In this document: piece by piece, positions 45,903-57,164 of the stretch
Numbering within the stretch: the stretch's first letter is position 1
Layout of the letters: each line of letters starts with the position of its first letter
DNA from: Molossus alvarezi
Lineage: Eukaryota; Chordata; Mammalia; Chiroptera; Molossidae
Length of the DNA stretch: 64,000 nucleotides
Assembly: GCA_037176705.1 (NCBI GenBank)
Contig: CM073886.1
Location: 126,758,001-126,822,000, forward strand
Reading direction: 5' to 3'
Program-made: the position numbers and the translations under genes
The notes under the pieces: generated by a model
Told to the model about the DNA's origin: nothing
The model's database searches: none
What the model saw: the letters and a program-made list of their open reading frames with translations, nothing else

Positions 45903-46097
45903 TTTAAAATATGTTTTTATCGATTTTTTAGAGAAAGATAGAAACATTGATGTGAGAAACAGCAATTGGCTGCCTCCTGCACGCCCCCTACTGGGGACCG
46001 AGCCTGCCACCGTGGCATGTGCCGGACCAGGAATCTACCTGGCATCTCTCAGTCCATGGACAACTCACAATCCACTGAGCCATACTGGCCGGGCTTT
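45903..46097 (-). mobile_element. VES SINE, minus strand
   Basis: Reversed unit: poly(T)-rich left end, GGCTGCCTCCTGCACGCCCC core, CCACTGAGCCATACTGGCCGG at the right. Confidence 0.9.
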
Positions 46098-46365
46098 CTT
46101 AGGGCTTTAAATTTTTTTTTACAAACGTGACCGGCCAGGGGACTGGAAATGTTCTGAGCGGTAGCTGTGGCCACTCACCTCTGGGCTCATGACGTCAGCA
46201 GTCAGGGTGGACCTGTCTTGTTGAAGCAGCTGCATTCCGTTCCCTAATGGCCTTGACCTGCCCAAGGAGCTAGAGGCCCTGATTCCCCAGGACAGAAGAT
46301 GCTACACGTATGAGGGATCTTAACCACTTTCTTTTTCTTAGAGGAAAAACCCTTCACTTCATTTT

Positions 46366-46605
46366 TGTAATCCTCACCCAAGAATATTTTTCCATTTATT
46401 TTCAGACAGAGTGAGAGCGAGGGAGAGAGACAGAGAGAGAGAAACATCAACATGAGAGGGACACATCAATTGGTTGCCTCCTGCACGACCCAACCAGGGC
46501 CTGGGACCAAACTGCAACTGAGGTACATGCCCTTGACTGGAATCGAACCCGTGACTCTTTGGTCCATGGGCCAATGCTCCAACTGCTGAGCCAAACCAGC
46601 CATGG
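46366..46605 (-). mobile_element. VES-related SINE, minus strand
   Basis: TAATCCTCACCCAAGAATAT left end, AG-rich tract, GGTTGCCTCCTGCACGACCC core, CTGCTGAGCCAAACCAGCCA right end (reversed tRNA-like head). Confidence 0.92.
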
Positions 46606-46629
46606 CTCATTTCATTATTTTTTTTTTAA

Positions 46630-46862
46630 TCATCACCCGAGGATATTTTTCCATTTTTGTTCAGATAGAGTGGGAGGGAGAGAGTAAGTGAGAGAGAGAG
46701 AAACATCGACGTGAAAGAAAGACATCGAGTGGGTTCCTCCCGCACAACACCAAACAGGGCCAGGGACAAACTGCAACCGAGGTACGTGCCCTTAGTGGGA
46801 ACCGAACCCAGGTGTCTGTGGACCACGGGCTGACGCTCTAGCCGCTGAGCCAAACCGGCCAG
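46630..46862 (-). mobile_element. VES-related SINE, minus strand, tandem neighbour
   Basis: Same subtype and orientation as the copy ending at 46605. ATTTCATT-type target sequence lies before the first, between the two and after the second (46354, 46607, 46866). Confidence 0.92.
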
Positions 46863-46865
46863 GGA

Positions 46866-47929
46866 TCATTTCATTTTTTAATCAGAGTAGAAATGTGTAA
46901 TAATAGACTTCCCAGCCCCCTTCACACTTGAGTTGTGCTTCCCAGATATACCATATTTAAATCTTTCTGCTTTTAGTTCCTCTGGTGTTTCCCTACAAAT
47001 CTGAACACTAGACTTATAGGAGAGACCTTTGTCATAGACACCTGTTCTAGACTATGCACATTTCCCACTCTAAATTTTTGATAGTTATATAATGACTTTT
47101 AGATTTTTTAGTGAGTACCCAGAACTTTACATAATATATCCTAACTATTCCTTATTATTTCAAATACCTAGAGTATCCAGAATCCTAGGATGAAAAATTA
47201 GGATATTAGAATTGCCAGAATTTCCCTCAATCTTCCCTTCCTTTCTTCTACCTCTAAAGCTTCTGCCACAAGTATCTTCATTTTTACATTGTATAGTTTA
47301 ATAGCATTTCAGTTTTGATCCGAAACTTTTATTGTGAGAAAGCAAATGCCTCATTGGTATGTAGATGAGCAGAAATAAAATGCTCAGACATGTATTCACA
47401 GAGATCGCAAGCATTTTCTTATGTCAAGTATAGAATAGGACCCAACTATTGGGGCCAAGGTGTAGCAGAGAGAACCCAGCTCCCTGGGCCTTTCCTCGGT
47501 GCAGGGAGGGGCGCAGCCAGCTCAGAGGAGCCTCCTTCCTGGGGCAGAGTCCTCCTGTCGTCCGCAGCTGGACATAAAAGGCTCTTCTTGAGTCCTTTGT
47601 TTCTTAGAAATCACCAGCTTAAAATAATCAATCCCCAAAAGGCATAGTCTGGGATCGCAAACTCTGCTCCCCCTCACTATGAAAAGGACTAGGTCACTAT
47701 GTTTCTTGTATTCATTATTTTTTTAAAATTTTTTTCTTTGTTTTTCAGTTACAGTTTGTACATTCACTATTTACTCTTGAAAAATGAGGGATCATTTTCC
47801 AGCCATTCTTCTCTTCACAGATTCGACACCCAGCGGTGACACCTGGCCTTTGGCTTAGACTGAACAAGGCGGTCCAGGGACGGCTCGAGAACACGCTGTG
47901 TCCAGTAGATGTCAGCAGAGCTCCAAAGC
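46866..47929. other. No gene recognised (1.1 kb)
   Basis: AT-rich sequence with short ORFs only. Confidence 0.4.
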
Positions 47930-48055
47930 AGCCTGGCCGGTTCCCTGGGGATCACCTGGGGGTCCTGTTAACAGGCAGATTCTGATTCAGTGGGTTCCTG
48001 AGCCCCAGGAGCTGCCACTGATGCCTGGGCAGGTGGTCAGGAAACACTCCTGGGG
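47930..48055 (+). mobile_element. MER5-like hAT element fragment
   Basis: ATCACCTGGGGGTCCTGTTA, CAGATTCTGATTCAGTGGGT, CCTGGGCAGGTGGTCAGGAA, the order seen in MER5-type non-autonomous DNA transposons. Confidence 0.6.
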
Positions 48056-48674
48056 TAGCAGGGCTCTAAGAAGGGCTGCTGGGCTTTATGTCTGTCTCCC
48101 TCCAGCACAAAACCTTTGAAAGTAGGTGCTTCGTTAACAACACTTTACAAATTAGTACACCTTTAATTGGAAACATTTTCCCAAAGGTTTTGTATACCAA
48201 TCACACACTTGCTGGGTACTGACCATCCTTACTCAGGGCATGAGGTACCTGACCTGGTCCGATGGCTCCGCCTGGTGGCAGGATGGGGAACTGTTTGCCT
48301 TGAGACCACCCACGGAAGCCCCGAGCGGTTCTGCTTTAACTGGTGCCTTCCTCCCCTGAGATACTGATTAGCTGTCTAGACGAAGAACCTGTGGCTGGTT
48401 GGATCTGAACCTCCCCTTGGAGGCAAAGAGTGAGGTCGATCTTGTTCCCAAGGGGGAAAAGGAGAAGCCCTGTTGTGGTTTGGGAGCTGGGTATATCGGG
48501 AAAGTGTGAGTGGATGAGAGTGGGAAAGGAGGTGAACTGCTTTCAGACAAGTTTATGCATCTTGTTAGATATCCTCAACTACCCCCTCACTTCTCCTTCT
48601 TGGGTGGCATGCTGCTTTGGGTCTTGGGTGAAATACTGGCCCACCAGTTACAGAATCTAACTGTTAGCTGCCCG
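48056..48674. other. No gene recognised
   Basis: No coding signal. The longest plus frame here owes most of its length to the minisatellite that follows. Confidence 0.4.
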
Positions 48675-48932
48675 GTGAGGGTGCTCCCAGGCCCAGGGTG
48701 GGGGGTGCTCCCAGGCCCAGGGTGGGGGATGCTCCCAGGTCCAGGGTGGGAGGTGCTCCCAGGCCCAGGGTGGGGATGCTCCCAGGTCCAGGGTGGGAGG
48801 TGCTCCCAGGCCCAGGGTGGGGATGCTCCCAGGCCCAGGGTGGGAGGTGCTCCCAGGCCCAGGGTGAGGGTGCTCCCAGGCCCAGGGTGGGAGGTGCTCC
48901 CAGGCCCAGAGTGGGGGGCGCTCACAGGCCTG
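48675..48932. repeat. Minisatellite, 23-24 bp unit, eleven copies
   Basis: Eleven tandem units of the form GTGGGAGGTGCTCCCAGGCCCAGG. Units of 23 and 24 bp partly alternate (GTGGGAGGTG... / GTGGGGATG...), giving a ~47-bp higher-order period in the middle. Each unit contains the palindrome-like GGTGCTCCCAGG and G-runs. Confidence 0.95.
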
Positions 48933-49185
48933 GGGTTCAGTGCACAGGGTGGGCCTCTGGCAACTAGAGCAGAAACCTTGGGGTGGGTGGGGTCAGATGC
49001 CGAGAGGTCTCCAGGGCCTGGAAATGTTCCGGGCGATAACCAGTCTCATTTCCCGGGGAGGATAATTGTACTGAGAACTCTGAACTGGAGGCAGTATTTT
49101 GTGTGTGTCAGTTATGGACACCACACAGGAAACTATTACACAAAACGTTAAATTCAGAGCTTGGTATAAATACAGTAACACAGCC

Positions 49186-49345
49186 CTGCTGGGTGTGGCT
49201 CAGTTGGTTGGGCGTCGTCCTGTGCTGATTTGATTCTCAGTCAGGACTCATACCTGGGTTTTGGGGTAGTTCTCTCTCTCTCCTTCTCCCTTTCTCTCTC
49301 TCTAAAAATCAAAGTTTAAAAAATATATAAAATAAAATAAAAATC
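49186..49345 (+). mobile_element. VES SINE, internally deleted
   Basis: TGCTGGGTGTGGCTCAGTTG head joined early to the CTCTCTCTC tail; most of the central core is missing. Confidence 0.85.
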
Positions 49346-49372
49346 TAATCTGTTTTCAAAAATAATATAATC

Positions 49373-49590
49373 CGGCCGGTGTGGATCAGTGGTTGAGCGT
49401 CAACACATGTACCAAGTAGTTGCCGGTTCAATTCCCAATCAGGGCACATGCCCAGGTTGTGGGCCCGATCCCCAGTGAGGGCATGCAGGAGACGTCCAAT
49501 CAAATTTCTCTCATCGATGTTTCTCTCTCTCTCTCCGTGTCCCTTCCTTTCTCTCTAAAATCAATAAAGGGAAGTAATAATAATGATAAT
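49373..49590 (+). mobile_element. VES SINE
   Basis: CGGCCGGTGTGGATCAGTGG head, full core, CTCTCTAAAATCAATAAAGG end. Confidence 0.92.
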
Positions 49591-49944
49591 ATTAATTAGC
49601 ATAGTAACACAATCTAGCTAACACTGAACATACAGGAAGACAGTTTTCAGGACTGTCTGCCATCTTCCCAGGACACAGCCCATAGCAGAAGGATGAGACA
49701 GGCTCTAGCAAGCATATCTAGGCTTGCTTTTGCTAGAAGCCCCAGAAAGTGCCCTCCAGTGATGGCGCAGTGTCGGCCTCCTGCCTGACTCCTCGCTCTG
49801 GGCCGTCCTGAAGCCAGGCCCGCCTCTCACTCGGACCCACCACAGCTCAGCCCTTCCCCCAGCACCCCCAGGGGGACTCCGACCCTGTGGCCTGTTCTCC
49901 ACACCGCAAGCTGATCTTTTTAAAGAAAAACAGTTCTATTTAGG
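49591..49944. other. No gene recognised
   Basis: Short GC-rich part at 49760-49910 with no recognisable protein. Confidence 0.4.
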
Positions 49945-50370
49945 TTACTCTCCTGTTCAAAACAAAACAAAAACAAAATCCTTGAGTGTTTTTCCACTGC
50001 TCTTAGACGGAAATCTGAACTCTTTAGTAAAGTGTACGGGTCCCCCAGGGTCTGGCTCTTGAGTGTCTCCAGCCTCTGTTCATGGCTTCAAGGCCCAGGT
50101 GTGAGATTTACGTTCCTCAACGTAGCAAAACACTTTCCAAGCTGTCCCCCTGCCTTGGGCTCCGTCCCCCTTCTCTCCATTTCTTGACCTGAGAAGCCTC
50201 CTGGATGCCTTTATGATCAGGTCACATTTCTATTTCGCCTGGCACCTGTATCTCCCTGGATGACTTCTCATGTCTGTGTCTTCTGCTAGACGCCGGGCTG
50301 CAAGAGAGCAGGGATTTCATGTGATTTGGTGATCATTCATCTCCAGCACCTGCCATAAGATTCAACTACC
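49945..50370 (+). mobile_element. Ancient L2 LINE 3' end
   Basis: GGTTACTCTCCTGTTCAAAA, CTTGAGTGTTTTTCCACTGC, CCAGGGTCTGGCTCTTG, then GCAAGAGAGCAGGGATTTC and CCAGCACCTGCCATA follow the order of the L2 3' end. Confidence 0.65.
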
Positions 50371-50734
50371 TAATGTCAGTGTGAAGTTTGAAATTCACTA
50401 AGTTGGCTCTCTAAACTTTGGTATATTAATCATTGCAAAGAGGATGATGGGACAAGATTGAACATTTTGTTTTAAATGTTTGACAACAGCTGCCAATACA
50501 TATTGAATTATATTTACACTATTGGAGAAAGAATTTACTTCAATGTGAATTTGGAGGAATCAAACAAAATAAAAAGCATACAGGGAAAAAAACTATCTCT
50601 CTCTCCTGATTGCTTTCTCCCAGAAGATTTGTTGAAAAATAATTAGTCATCTCTTCTGAAAACTCATTCAAACCATCACCACCTCCTTTGGGTCTCCACT
50701 GTAGGTTAAGCCCATTATTATTTTATTTCTGATC
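50371..50734. other. No gene recognised
   Basis: AT-rich, nothing to call. Confidence 0.4.
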
Positions 50735-50845
50735 TTTGCTCAATGATATGCTCCATGAATGGTCTCTCTTGTTCACTGATTTCTTGGGAACTAGCAATGT
50801 GTCTGATACACAGTAGGTGCCTAATAAGTAATATATGAACGACCG
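50735..50845 (+). mobile_element. L2-type 3' end fragment
   Basis: CTCCATGAATGGTCTCTCTTG...GTGTCTGATACACAGTAGGTGCCTAATAAGTAA is the typical L2 terminus. Confidence 0.6.
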
Positions 50846-52288
50846 CTGTGATGATATAACTGCATTTAATGGTAGGTATTTGTCAAACGATGCTAGGTGG
50901 GCACTAAACACAATCCCAGACAAGAGGCTTCGACCATTGTTAATTCCCCATGAACACCAAAGCTCACGACTGCTGACACTTTTTCTTCCTTCTGGCTCTG
51001 CTAGACTTTAGCCTATGTGCAGGGTGAACAAGGACAGGGGGGTGAGCAGGGGACCTGCTTGGAGAAGCAGGAACACCGCAGAGCTGCTGAGCTCTGGGGC
51101 AAAGCAGATGGCGAGGGAGGAGGGAGCACAGCCCTCTCATCCCTTCCAGGAGCCCGGAGCACAGCTCTCTCCCTTCTTCCTGCTCTCCCGGCCCCACCAG
51201 CCCTGCCTCGCCGAACCAACGCTAACTCTTCTCACCTGGAGGTTTCCAAACTGCTTTGTATAACATGGTGGTGCTGAGGTCTGGGAAACACTCAACCTGG
51301 TAAATTCTTGAGAAAGCAGATCAGATCAGCGGGCTGTGGTATTGTCACCCGCCCCGTCCCATCTCTGCCCCTGGAAGTCCTGGGACGCTGTCCTCTCACT
51401 ATCACACTGGAATGCCCTCTCTTTACAGGGCTGCGGAAGTCTGTTCATGTCCCTCATAGTTCCATGGATTTATGAGAATATCTGATGTTTAACAAAATTG
51501 TAAACTCTCCCAGTAGTCAGGGTGGGTAGTGGTTGATGGCCCCAGGTACAGATTTGGGGGCCAAAAGGAAGCTAAGGAAGAGTGAAAGGCGAGGCAGATG
51601 ACTGACGAGCCACGTCTCAAAACCACGGTACCCGTCACTGCTGAATCTATATGAGTTTCATGAACAATGTCCTTTACATTATTGTGGAGTGATTTCATTC
51701 AGGCACGTACCAGGGAGAGGCCAAGCATGGTTGCAGGTGCCAGGGATAAAGCATTAAGACAGACAAGACATCTGCTTCGTGAAGTAGACCTAGTCAGGGG
51801 GAGCCAATAAATATACAAATAAGTAAGAACCAGGTAATAAGTCGATAATGAAAATAAGGTATTGTGTAGGGAGTGATGGGAAACTTTTGAGTGGGTGCTC
51901 GGCGAGACCTCTTTGAAGGGTTTATTTCTAAGCGGAGGTAGGCATACAACCCTGCGGAAGGGCTATATATGTCGCTAGGAATATCGTTAGTGGTGCAGTA
52001 GGTTATATGGCTGAAATCGGCAGTTACCACTCTGGAAATAACAAAACATAAATCTAAAAAGACGTTAGTCAGCCTTAGTAATAATGACAAGAAACTATAG
52101 GTCATTGGAATAATTGATGAGAAGCCTTCTCAAGAAGAAAAGTATTTTCAAATTCCAATTTTATTTTTCTCAGTAAGATAATAGAAAGATTAGAAAATAT
52201 TTACCCTGGGACCAGAGTTAAAAAGAGAAAAAACAATATAGGGCTGAAAACAGGTGGACAGAGATTCTTATCTTAAATCAAGGGCAGC
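50846..52288. other. No gene recognised (1.4 kb)
   Basis: 51655-51910 looks like an old interspersed repeat (GGTGCCAGGGATAAAGCATTAAGACAGACA, then AGCCAATAAATATACAAATAAG). The family is not assigned. The rest is unrecognised. Confidence 0.4.
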
Positions 52289-52575
52289 CCTCGCTGGTTT
52301 GGCTCAGCAGTTAGAGCATCAGCCTGCGGTCCAGAGAGACCTGGGTTGAGTACCCAGTAAGGGCACGTACCTCAGTTGCAGTTTGTTCCCAGCCCTGGTT
52401 AATCGTGTGGGTGGCAGCCACTGAATGTTTCCCTTTCATGTGGATATTTCTCTTTCTCTCTCTCTCTTCCTCTCTCTCCCTCCCACTCTATCTGAACAAA
52501 AAATGGAAAAATGTCCTCCGGTGAGGATAAAAAAATAAATAAATAAAAACTATTTCAAAAATAAATAAATAAAAT
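52289..52575 (+). mobile_element. VES-related SINE
   Basis: CCCTCGCTGGTTTGGCTCAG head, GAGTACCCAGTAAGGGCACG, CT-rich tail, GGTGAGGATAAAAAAATAAA end. Confidence 0.9.
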
Positions 52576-52987
52576 GAAGGGCATGTGGACTCTCTCGCTC
52601 TCTCTGGTTGTATTTAGCAAGAAAGAGCAAGTAGCTTCCAGAACAGTCACTGTTAGCCAAAAAGCTTTCATTTAATCTTCCAGAAATGTAACCTTTAATA
52701 TCAAAGCATGGGAACTACAGGGCTTATAAAACATTACATTGTTCTCCTACAGATTATATGAGTCAGCAGAAATGGACTCTGTTCAATTGTAATGTAGGTC
52801 ACGGGTCCACATTAAGTGCCTGTGTGGTGGCTTCCTCCTTCGTTAGGGACTGGAGACTTTGTGTGTCTAGCTTTCTCTTTCCTGGCAGACCTTGAGAACA
52901 CAAGTTGTCTCCACAGCTCCATATCTAAAAACGCCAGGCCTGGTTTCTGGAATATTATTCTCTAGGTATAATAAAGACCTGATGTAT
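52576..52987. other. No gene recognised
   Basis: No coding signal. Confidence 0.4.
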
Positions 52988-53216
52988 GCCTGGCTGGAAT
53001 GGCTTAGTGGTTGAGCATCGACCGTTGCAGCAAGAGGTTGCCTGTTCAATTCCCACTCATGGCACATGCCCAGGTTGTGGGCCTGATCCCCAGTGGGGGG
53101 TATGAAGGAGGCAGCCAGTCGATGTTCTCTCTCATCGATGTTTCTATCTCTCTCCCCCTTTTCTTCTCCCTTCCTCTTTCTCTAAAATCAATAAAGAAAA
53201 GTTATTTTAAAAATTA
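52988..53216 (+). mobile_element. VES SINE
   Basis: GCCTGGCTGGAATGGCTTAG head, full core, TTTCTCTAAAATCAATAAAG end. It abuts an L1 fragment. Confidence 0.92.
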
Positions 53217-53228
53217 GATAATAGCTTG

Positions 53229-54735
53229 AATAGCCACAGCAATCTTGAAAAAGAAGAACAAAGTAGGAGAGATCACATTACCAGATATCAGGTTATACTA
53301 CAAAGCCACTGTAATCAAAACAGCCTGGTACTGGCACAAGAACAGGCAGATAGATCAATGGAATAGAACAGAGAACCCAGAAATTGACCCAAGACAATAT
53401 ACTCAATTAATACTTGACAAAGGTGTCAAGATTATACAATGGAGTCAAGACAGTCTCTTCAATAAATGATGTTGGGAAAACTGGACAGCTACTTGCAAAA
53501 AAATGAAGCTAGAACACCAACTTACACCATACACAAGAATAAACTCAAAATGGATAAAAGACTTAAATGTAAGTCATGAATCCATAAAAATTCTAGAAGA
53601 AAATGTAGGCAACAAAATTTCAGACATCATATGCAGCAGAATTTTCACTGATACATCACCTAAGGCAACAGAAACAAAGGAGAAAATGAACACATGGGAC
53701 TACATCAAACTAAAAAGCTTCTGCACAGCAAAAGAAACAACCATCAAAATGGAAAGGGAACCCACTATATGGGAGACCATAATTGCCAATGATGCATCAA
53801 ATAAGGGATTAATTTTCAATATATATAGAGTGCTCACACAACTCAATGAAAGAAGGCAAAGAACCCAATTAAAAAATGGACAGAGAACCTAAATAGACAC
53901 CTCACCAAACAGGACATACAAATAGCCAAGAGACATATGAAGAAATGCTCAACACCACTAATTATCAGAGAGATACAAATTAAAACAACTATGAGGTATC
54001 ACCTCACACCTGTCAGAATGGCCGCCATCAACAAATCATCAAACAAGTGTTGGCCAGGGTGTGGAGAAAAGGGGACTCTAGTACACTGCTGATGGGAATG
54101 CAGACTGGTGCAGCCACTGTGGAAAACACTATGGTGTTACCTCAAAAAATTAAAAATTGAACTGCCATTTGACCCAGTGATCCCACTTCTAGGAATATAC
54201 CCTAAGAAACCTGAAACACCAATCAGAAAGAACATATGTACCCCCATGTTCATAGCAGCACTATTTACAATAGCTAAGATCTGGAAACAGCCCAAATGTC
54301 TATCAGTAGACGAATGGATAAAAAAGCAGTGGTACATATACACAATGAACTACTATGCAGCTGTAAGAAAGAAAGATCTCTTATCCTTTGAGATGACATG
54401 GAGGGACCTGGAAAGTATTATCCTAAGCGAAACAAGCCAAGCTGAAAAAGACAAATACCACATGATCTCACTTATTTGTGGAATATAATGAACATGCCAG
54501 TCTGAGTAATGGGGTAGTCCCAGAGACATGGAAGTGGGGTACAGTGTGACAATCCCCAGAAGAGGGGGTGTTGGGAGAGAGATAAACGACAGAACTTATA
54601 TGCATGTATGCATGAACAGTGGACATGGACAACAAAGCTTGCGACAGGGTGGGAAGGGAGGAGGAGGGGGGAATCAGTGGGAGGAAAAGGAGAAACATCT
54701 GTAACAAAAATAAATAAATTAATAATTTTTAAAAA
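53229..54735 (+). mobile_element. 5'-truncated L1, ~1.5 kb
   Basis: Starts at AATAGCCACAGCAATCTTGA, which corresponds to about 39090 in the intact L1, and runs to the A-rich tail. The ORF2 end is split into pieces (53245-53469, 53503-53892, 54108-54488) by a stop and shifts, so it is inactive. Confidence 0.95.
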
Positions 54736-55145
54736 AGCGTTGGTACATGTACACAATGGAGTACTATGCAGCTGTAAGAAAGACAGATCTCTTATCCTTT
54801 GAGATGACATGGAGGGACCTGGAGAGTATTATGCTAAGAAAACAAGCCAAGCAGAGAAAGACAAATATCACATGATCTTATTGATTTGTGGAATATAATG
54901 AACTAAACAAACCGAAGAACAAAATTGACCCAGAGACCTAGAGGTAGGGTACAGACTGACAAACCCCTAAAGAGGGGGTGTTGTAGGGGAAGAGATAAAC
55001 CACAGAACTTACATGCATGTATGCATAACCAATGGACAGACACAAAGCTGGGGATGGGGTGGGGGAATAGAGAGGAGGGTGTCAGTGGAGGTAAAAGGAG
55101 AAACATCTGTAACAAAAACAAATTAATAAAAATAATTTTTTAAAA
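54736..55145 (+). mobile_element. Second L1 3'-end fragment
   Basis: Repeats the last ~410 bp of L1 (GGTACATGTACACAATGGAG through the G-rich 3' UTR to AAAAACAAATTAATAAAAAT) directly after the previous element's tail. Confidence 0.92.
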
Positions 55146-55199
55146 AAAGATTTTAAATATAAAAAAAGAAAAGAATTCTAGGAATAAAAATGGAACTGG

Positions 55200-55900
55200 G
55201 CCAATAAGTATATAAAGAGGTGCTCGGATTCATTAGTCAATAGCAAATTACACATTAAAACCACAGTAATATACCCACCTAAATGCCTAAAATGAAAAAG
55301 ACTGAAAATGCCCAATATTGGCAAGGATGTGGAGCAACCCACATTCTCATACACTGTTGGTGGGATCCAAGTTGGAGAGTAGAGTGGAAGAAGTCTGTTA
55401 GAAACTACTGTGGAAATGGATCGTGGGAAACCTCACTGAAAAGGCGTTGGGGGGCCAGCAGGGGGAGCTCTCACACAGTTCTGCTCCCTGCCAATTCCGG
55501 ACGCCAACAGAAGACTCGAAACTGAACAATTGCGCAGTGTGGTCCCCGACAGGAAAAGGCGCACGTTGCATTTCCTTCGACTAATAGCTACCCCAGAAAC
55601 TCACCCAGTGAGAAAACTCGTGGCCTGAACTCCCCAAATGGCCTTTCCTTCCAGACCAGCCCTCCCCCCGAGCGCCTTTCCCCCTTAAAATAGCAATCCT
55701 TGCCTTTGGTGCACTTGCCTACAGCTTGCTTGTGCTGAATCGCGGTTGTTCGCTGTTCTCGAACAAACCCGCGTTGGCTGGAAGAATAACCGAGCGTTTG
55801 CTTTTTAAGATCAACACTCCTCCAGCTGCGTGACCCCACGATCCTCTCCCTAGACATGTACCCAGCAGAAGTGCCGTATGTGTTCACCTAGAGACACCGT
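55200..55900 (+). mobile_element. Old L1 fragment split by an LTR candidate
   Basis: 55260-55415 (AATATTGGCAAGGATGTGGA, ACACTGTTGGTGGGA) and 55823-55900 (GACATGTACCCAGCAGAAGT, TGTTCACCTAGAGAC) read as consecutive parts of a diverged L1 ORF2 end, interrupted in between. Confidence 0.6.
55416..55816 (+). mobile_element. Candidate solo LTR inside old L1
   Basis: Non-L1 insert ending in AAGATCAACA. It carries CCTTAAAATAGC as a possible TATA-like region, then GCTTGCTTGTGCTGAATCGC and AAGAATAACCGAGCG, resembling R/U5 of class I LTRs. The left edge and the target-site duplication are not clear. Confidence 0.42.
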
Positions 55901-56040
55901 GGCGATGTGCACACAGTACTGCCCCTGACAGCCCCGAACTAAAGCTTTCCTGCAGCTGGGGGGCCGGAACCTCCCCCAAACCGCCCTTCCCTTCCATCCG
56001 ACAGTAAACGGAAAAGAAGGTACATTGTTTTAGGTAAAAT
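55901..56040. other. Short unassigned stretch
   Basis: Lies just downstream of the minus-strand poly(A) signal at 56041-56046. Nothing recognised. Confidence 0.4.
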
Positions 56041-56046
56041 TTTATT
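56041..56046 (-). terminator. Poly(A) signal AATAAA, minus strand
   Basis: TTTATT on the plus strand. On the minus strand it is AATAAA about 110 bases after the stop codon of the ORF ending at 56155, a normal distance for a short 3' UTR. Confidence 0.5.
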
Positions 56047-56154
56047 GAAAAGCTTTAAAGTCTCTAGAAGGGGGTGGGGCGGGGTGGGGAGGGACAGAGA
56101 GATCGGGGCTCTGGAAGACGGGGCGTCGGCGGCCGGCCTCCCGGGCTGCGCCCC

Positions 56155-56583
56155 TCACAGCGGGAGCCCCAGGGCGGGCGCTGCGGGGCGCGGTGCAGGC
56201 AGACTCTCCCGCGGGGTTCCCAGGCCCGCGGTCTCTCTGGTGGCTCCGCTCCGGTCCTCCGCGGCGCCAGCCTCCCCCGCGGCTGCCGGCGGCGCCAGCT
56301 GGCTCCAGGCCGTGGGCCGGGGCTCCGGACACTCCGGGCGGAGGTCGCAGCCTCCCTGGAGCCAACGGCCGCACCCGGAGCAGCTCCCACACCACAGCCC
56401 GCAGAAGCAGTGCAGGGAGTCGGAGCAGTCGGCGCTGGGCCGGAACGGGTCGCCCAGCCTGGGGTAGAAAGGCAGCGCCCAGGGCCCGGGGGGCTCCTGC
56501 AGGAGAAAGAGCTCCCCGGACCCCGCCCCCCGGGCTGCAGACCCCCAAGCCTGCTTCCTGCAGGAAAAGCAGGGGTGCGCCAT
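56155..56583 (-). CDS. Uncharacterised Cys-rich ORF, 142 residues
   Basis: I do not recognise this protein. The minus-strand frame is open from 56754, but the ATG at 56583 has a good start context (GCC before, G after) and gives MAHPCFSCRKQ.... About residues 57-88 are strikingly cysteine-rich (CSDSLHCFCGLWCGSCSGCG, then CDLRPEC), and the C-terminal third is rich in Pro/Ala/Gly/Arg. No signal peptide, membrane segment or coiled coil is evident. A CXC/CXXC-rich core could bind metal or form disulfides; that is inference. The stop at 56155 is followed by a near AATAAA. GC-rich DNA makes long open frames on both strands by chance (the plus strand is open here too), so coding status is open. It could be a last exon, a single-exon gene or a retrocopy. 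Confidence 0.4.
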   Translation of the reverse strand: MAHPCFSCRKQAWGSAARGAGSGELFLLQEPPGPWALPFYPRLGDPFRPSADCSDSLHCFCGLWCGSCSGCGRWLQGGCDLRPECPEPRPTAWSQLAPPAAAGEAGAAEDRSGATRETAGLGTPRESLPAPRPAAPALGLPL

Positions 56584-56754
56584 GGCTTCCGGGACCTTTG
56601 CTCTGCCCTGTGGGGGGTCCGAAATCCAAACGGGGCTGGAGGCTGGGTGTTGGCCTAGACCCTTGGGGAACTGGAAGCTATTTTTCAGAGTTGATTGTAG
56701 CGTGGGTTGGAGCAGAAGCAGAGTTCGACAGACTTCAGTAGAGGACCTGGTCAA

Positions 56755-57164
56755 GAAAAGGTCATTGAGAGGACTGTCAGCATCTGACCATGTGGGACAT
56801 CTGTTCTAGAATGTTCCTCTGTCTACTTCTCTTGGCCCCTCTTCCAGGTGCCTACTGCCTGGTGTGACGGACGAGGTTTCAGTCCACAGTACTAGTTAGT
56901 ACTGAAGCGAAAATGGAATTCGGATCTCTAGCAGCCTTGTGCTATGCTGGGGGACGGGGGGTGCAGCCTCATATTTGGGGTGGGCTGTGGGCAGGGGAAG
57001 AGAGAGGCAAGTGTAAAAACACCAAGTTCTCTCTCTGTCTCTCTGAGATCAGCTTAAATCTACCTATTTTCAATTTCTGCTTTTGACCATCCCAATCAAA
57101 GGGCACCGATTTATTTTTAAGTGCGCATGAGCAAAACGTATAAGATTATGCGCTCTGAGAGGCA
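56755..57164. other. No gene recognised
   Basis: Composition falls from GC-rich to average. No exon seen. Confidence 0.4.

Noticed and set aside
48510..49151. 213-codon plus ORF with PGPGWG repeats and its minus-strand partner
   Set aside because: Most of its length comes from the minisatellite. Both strands are open, and the flanking parts have no recognisable domain.
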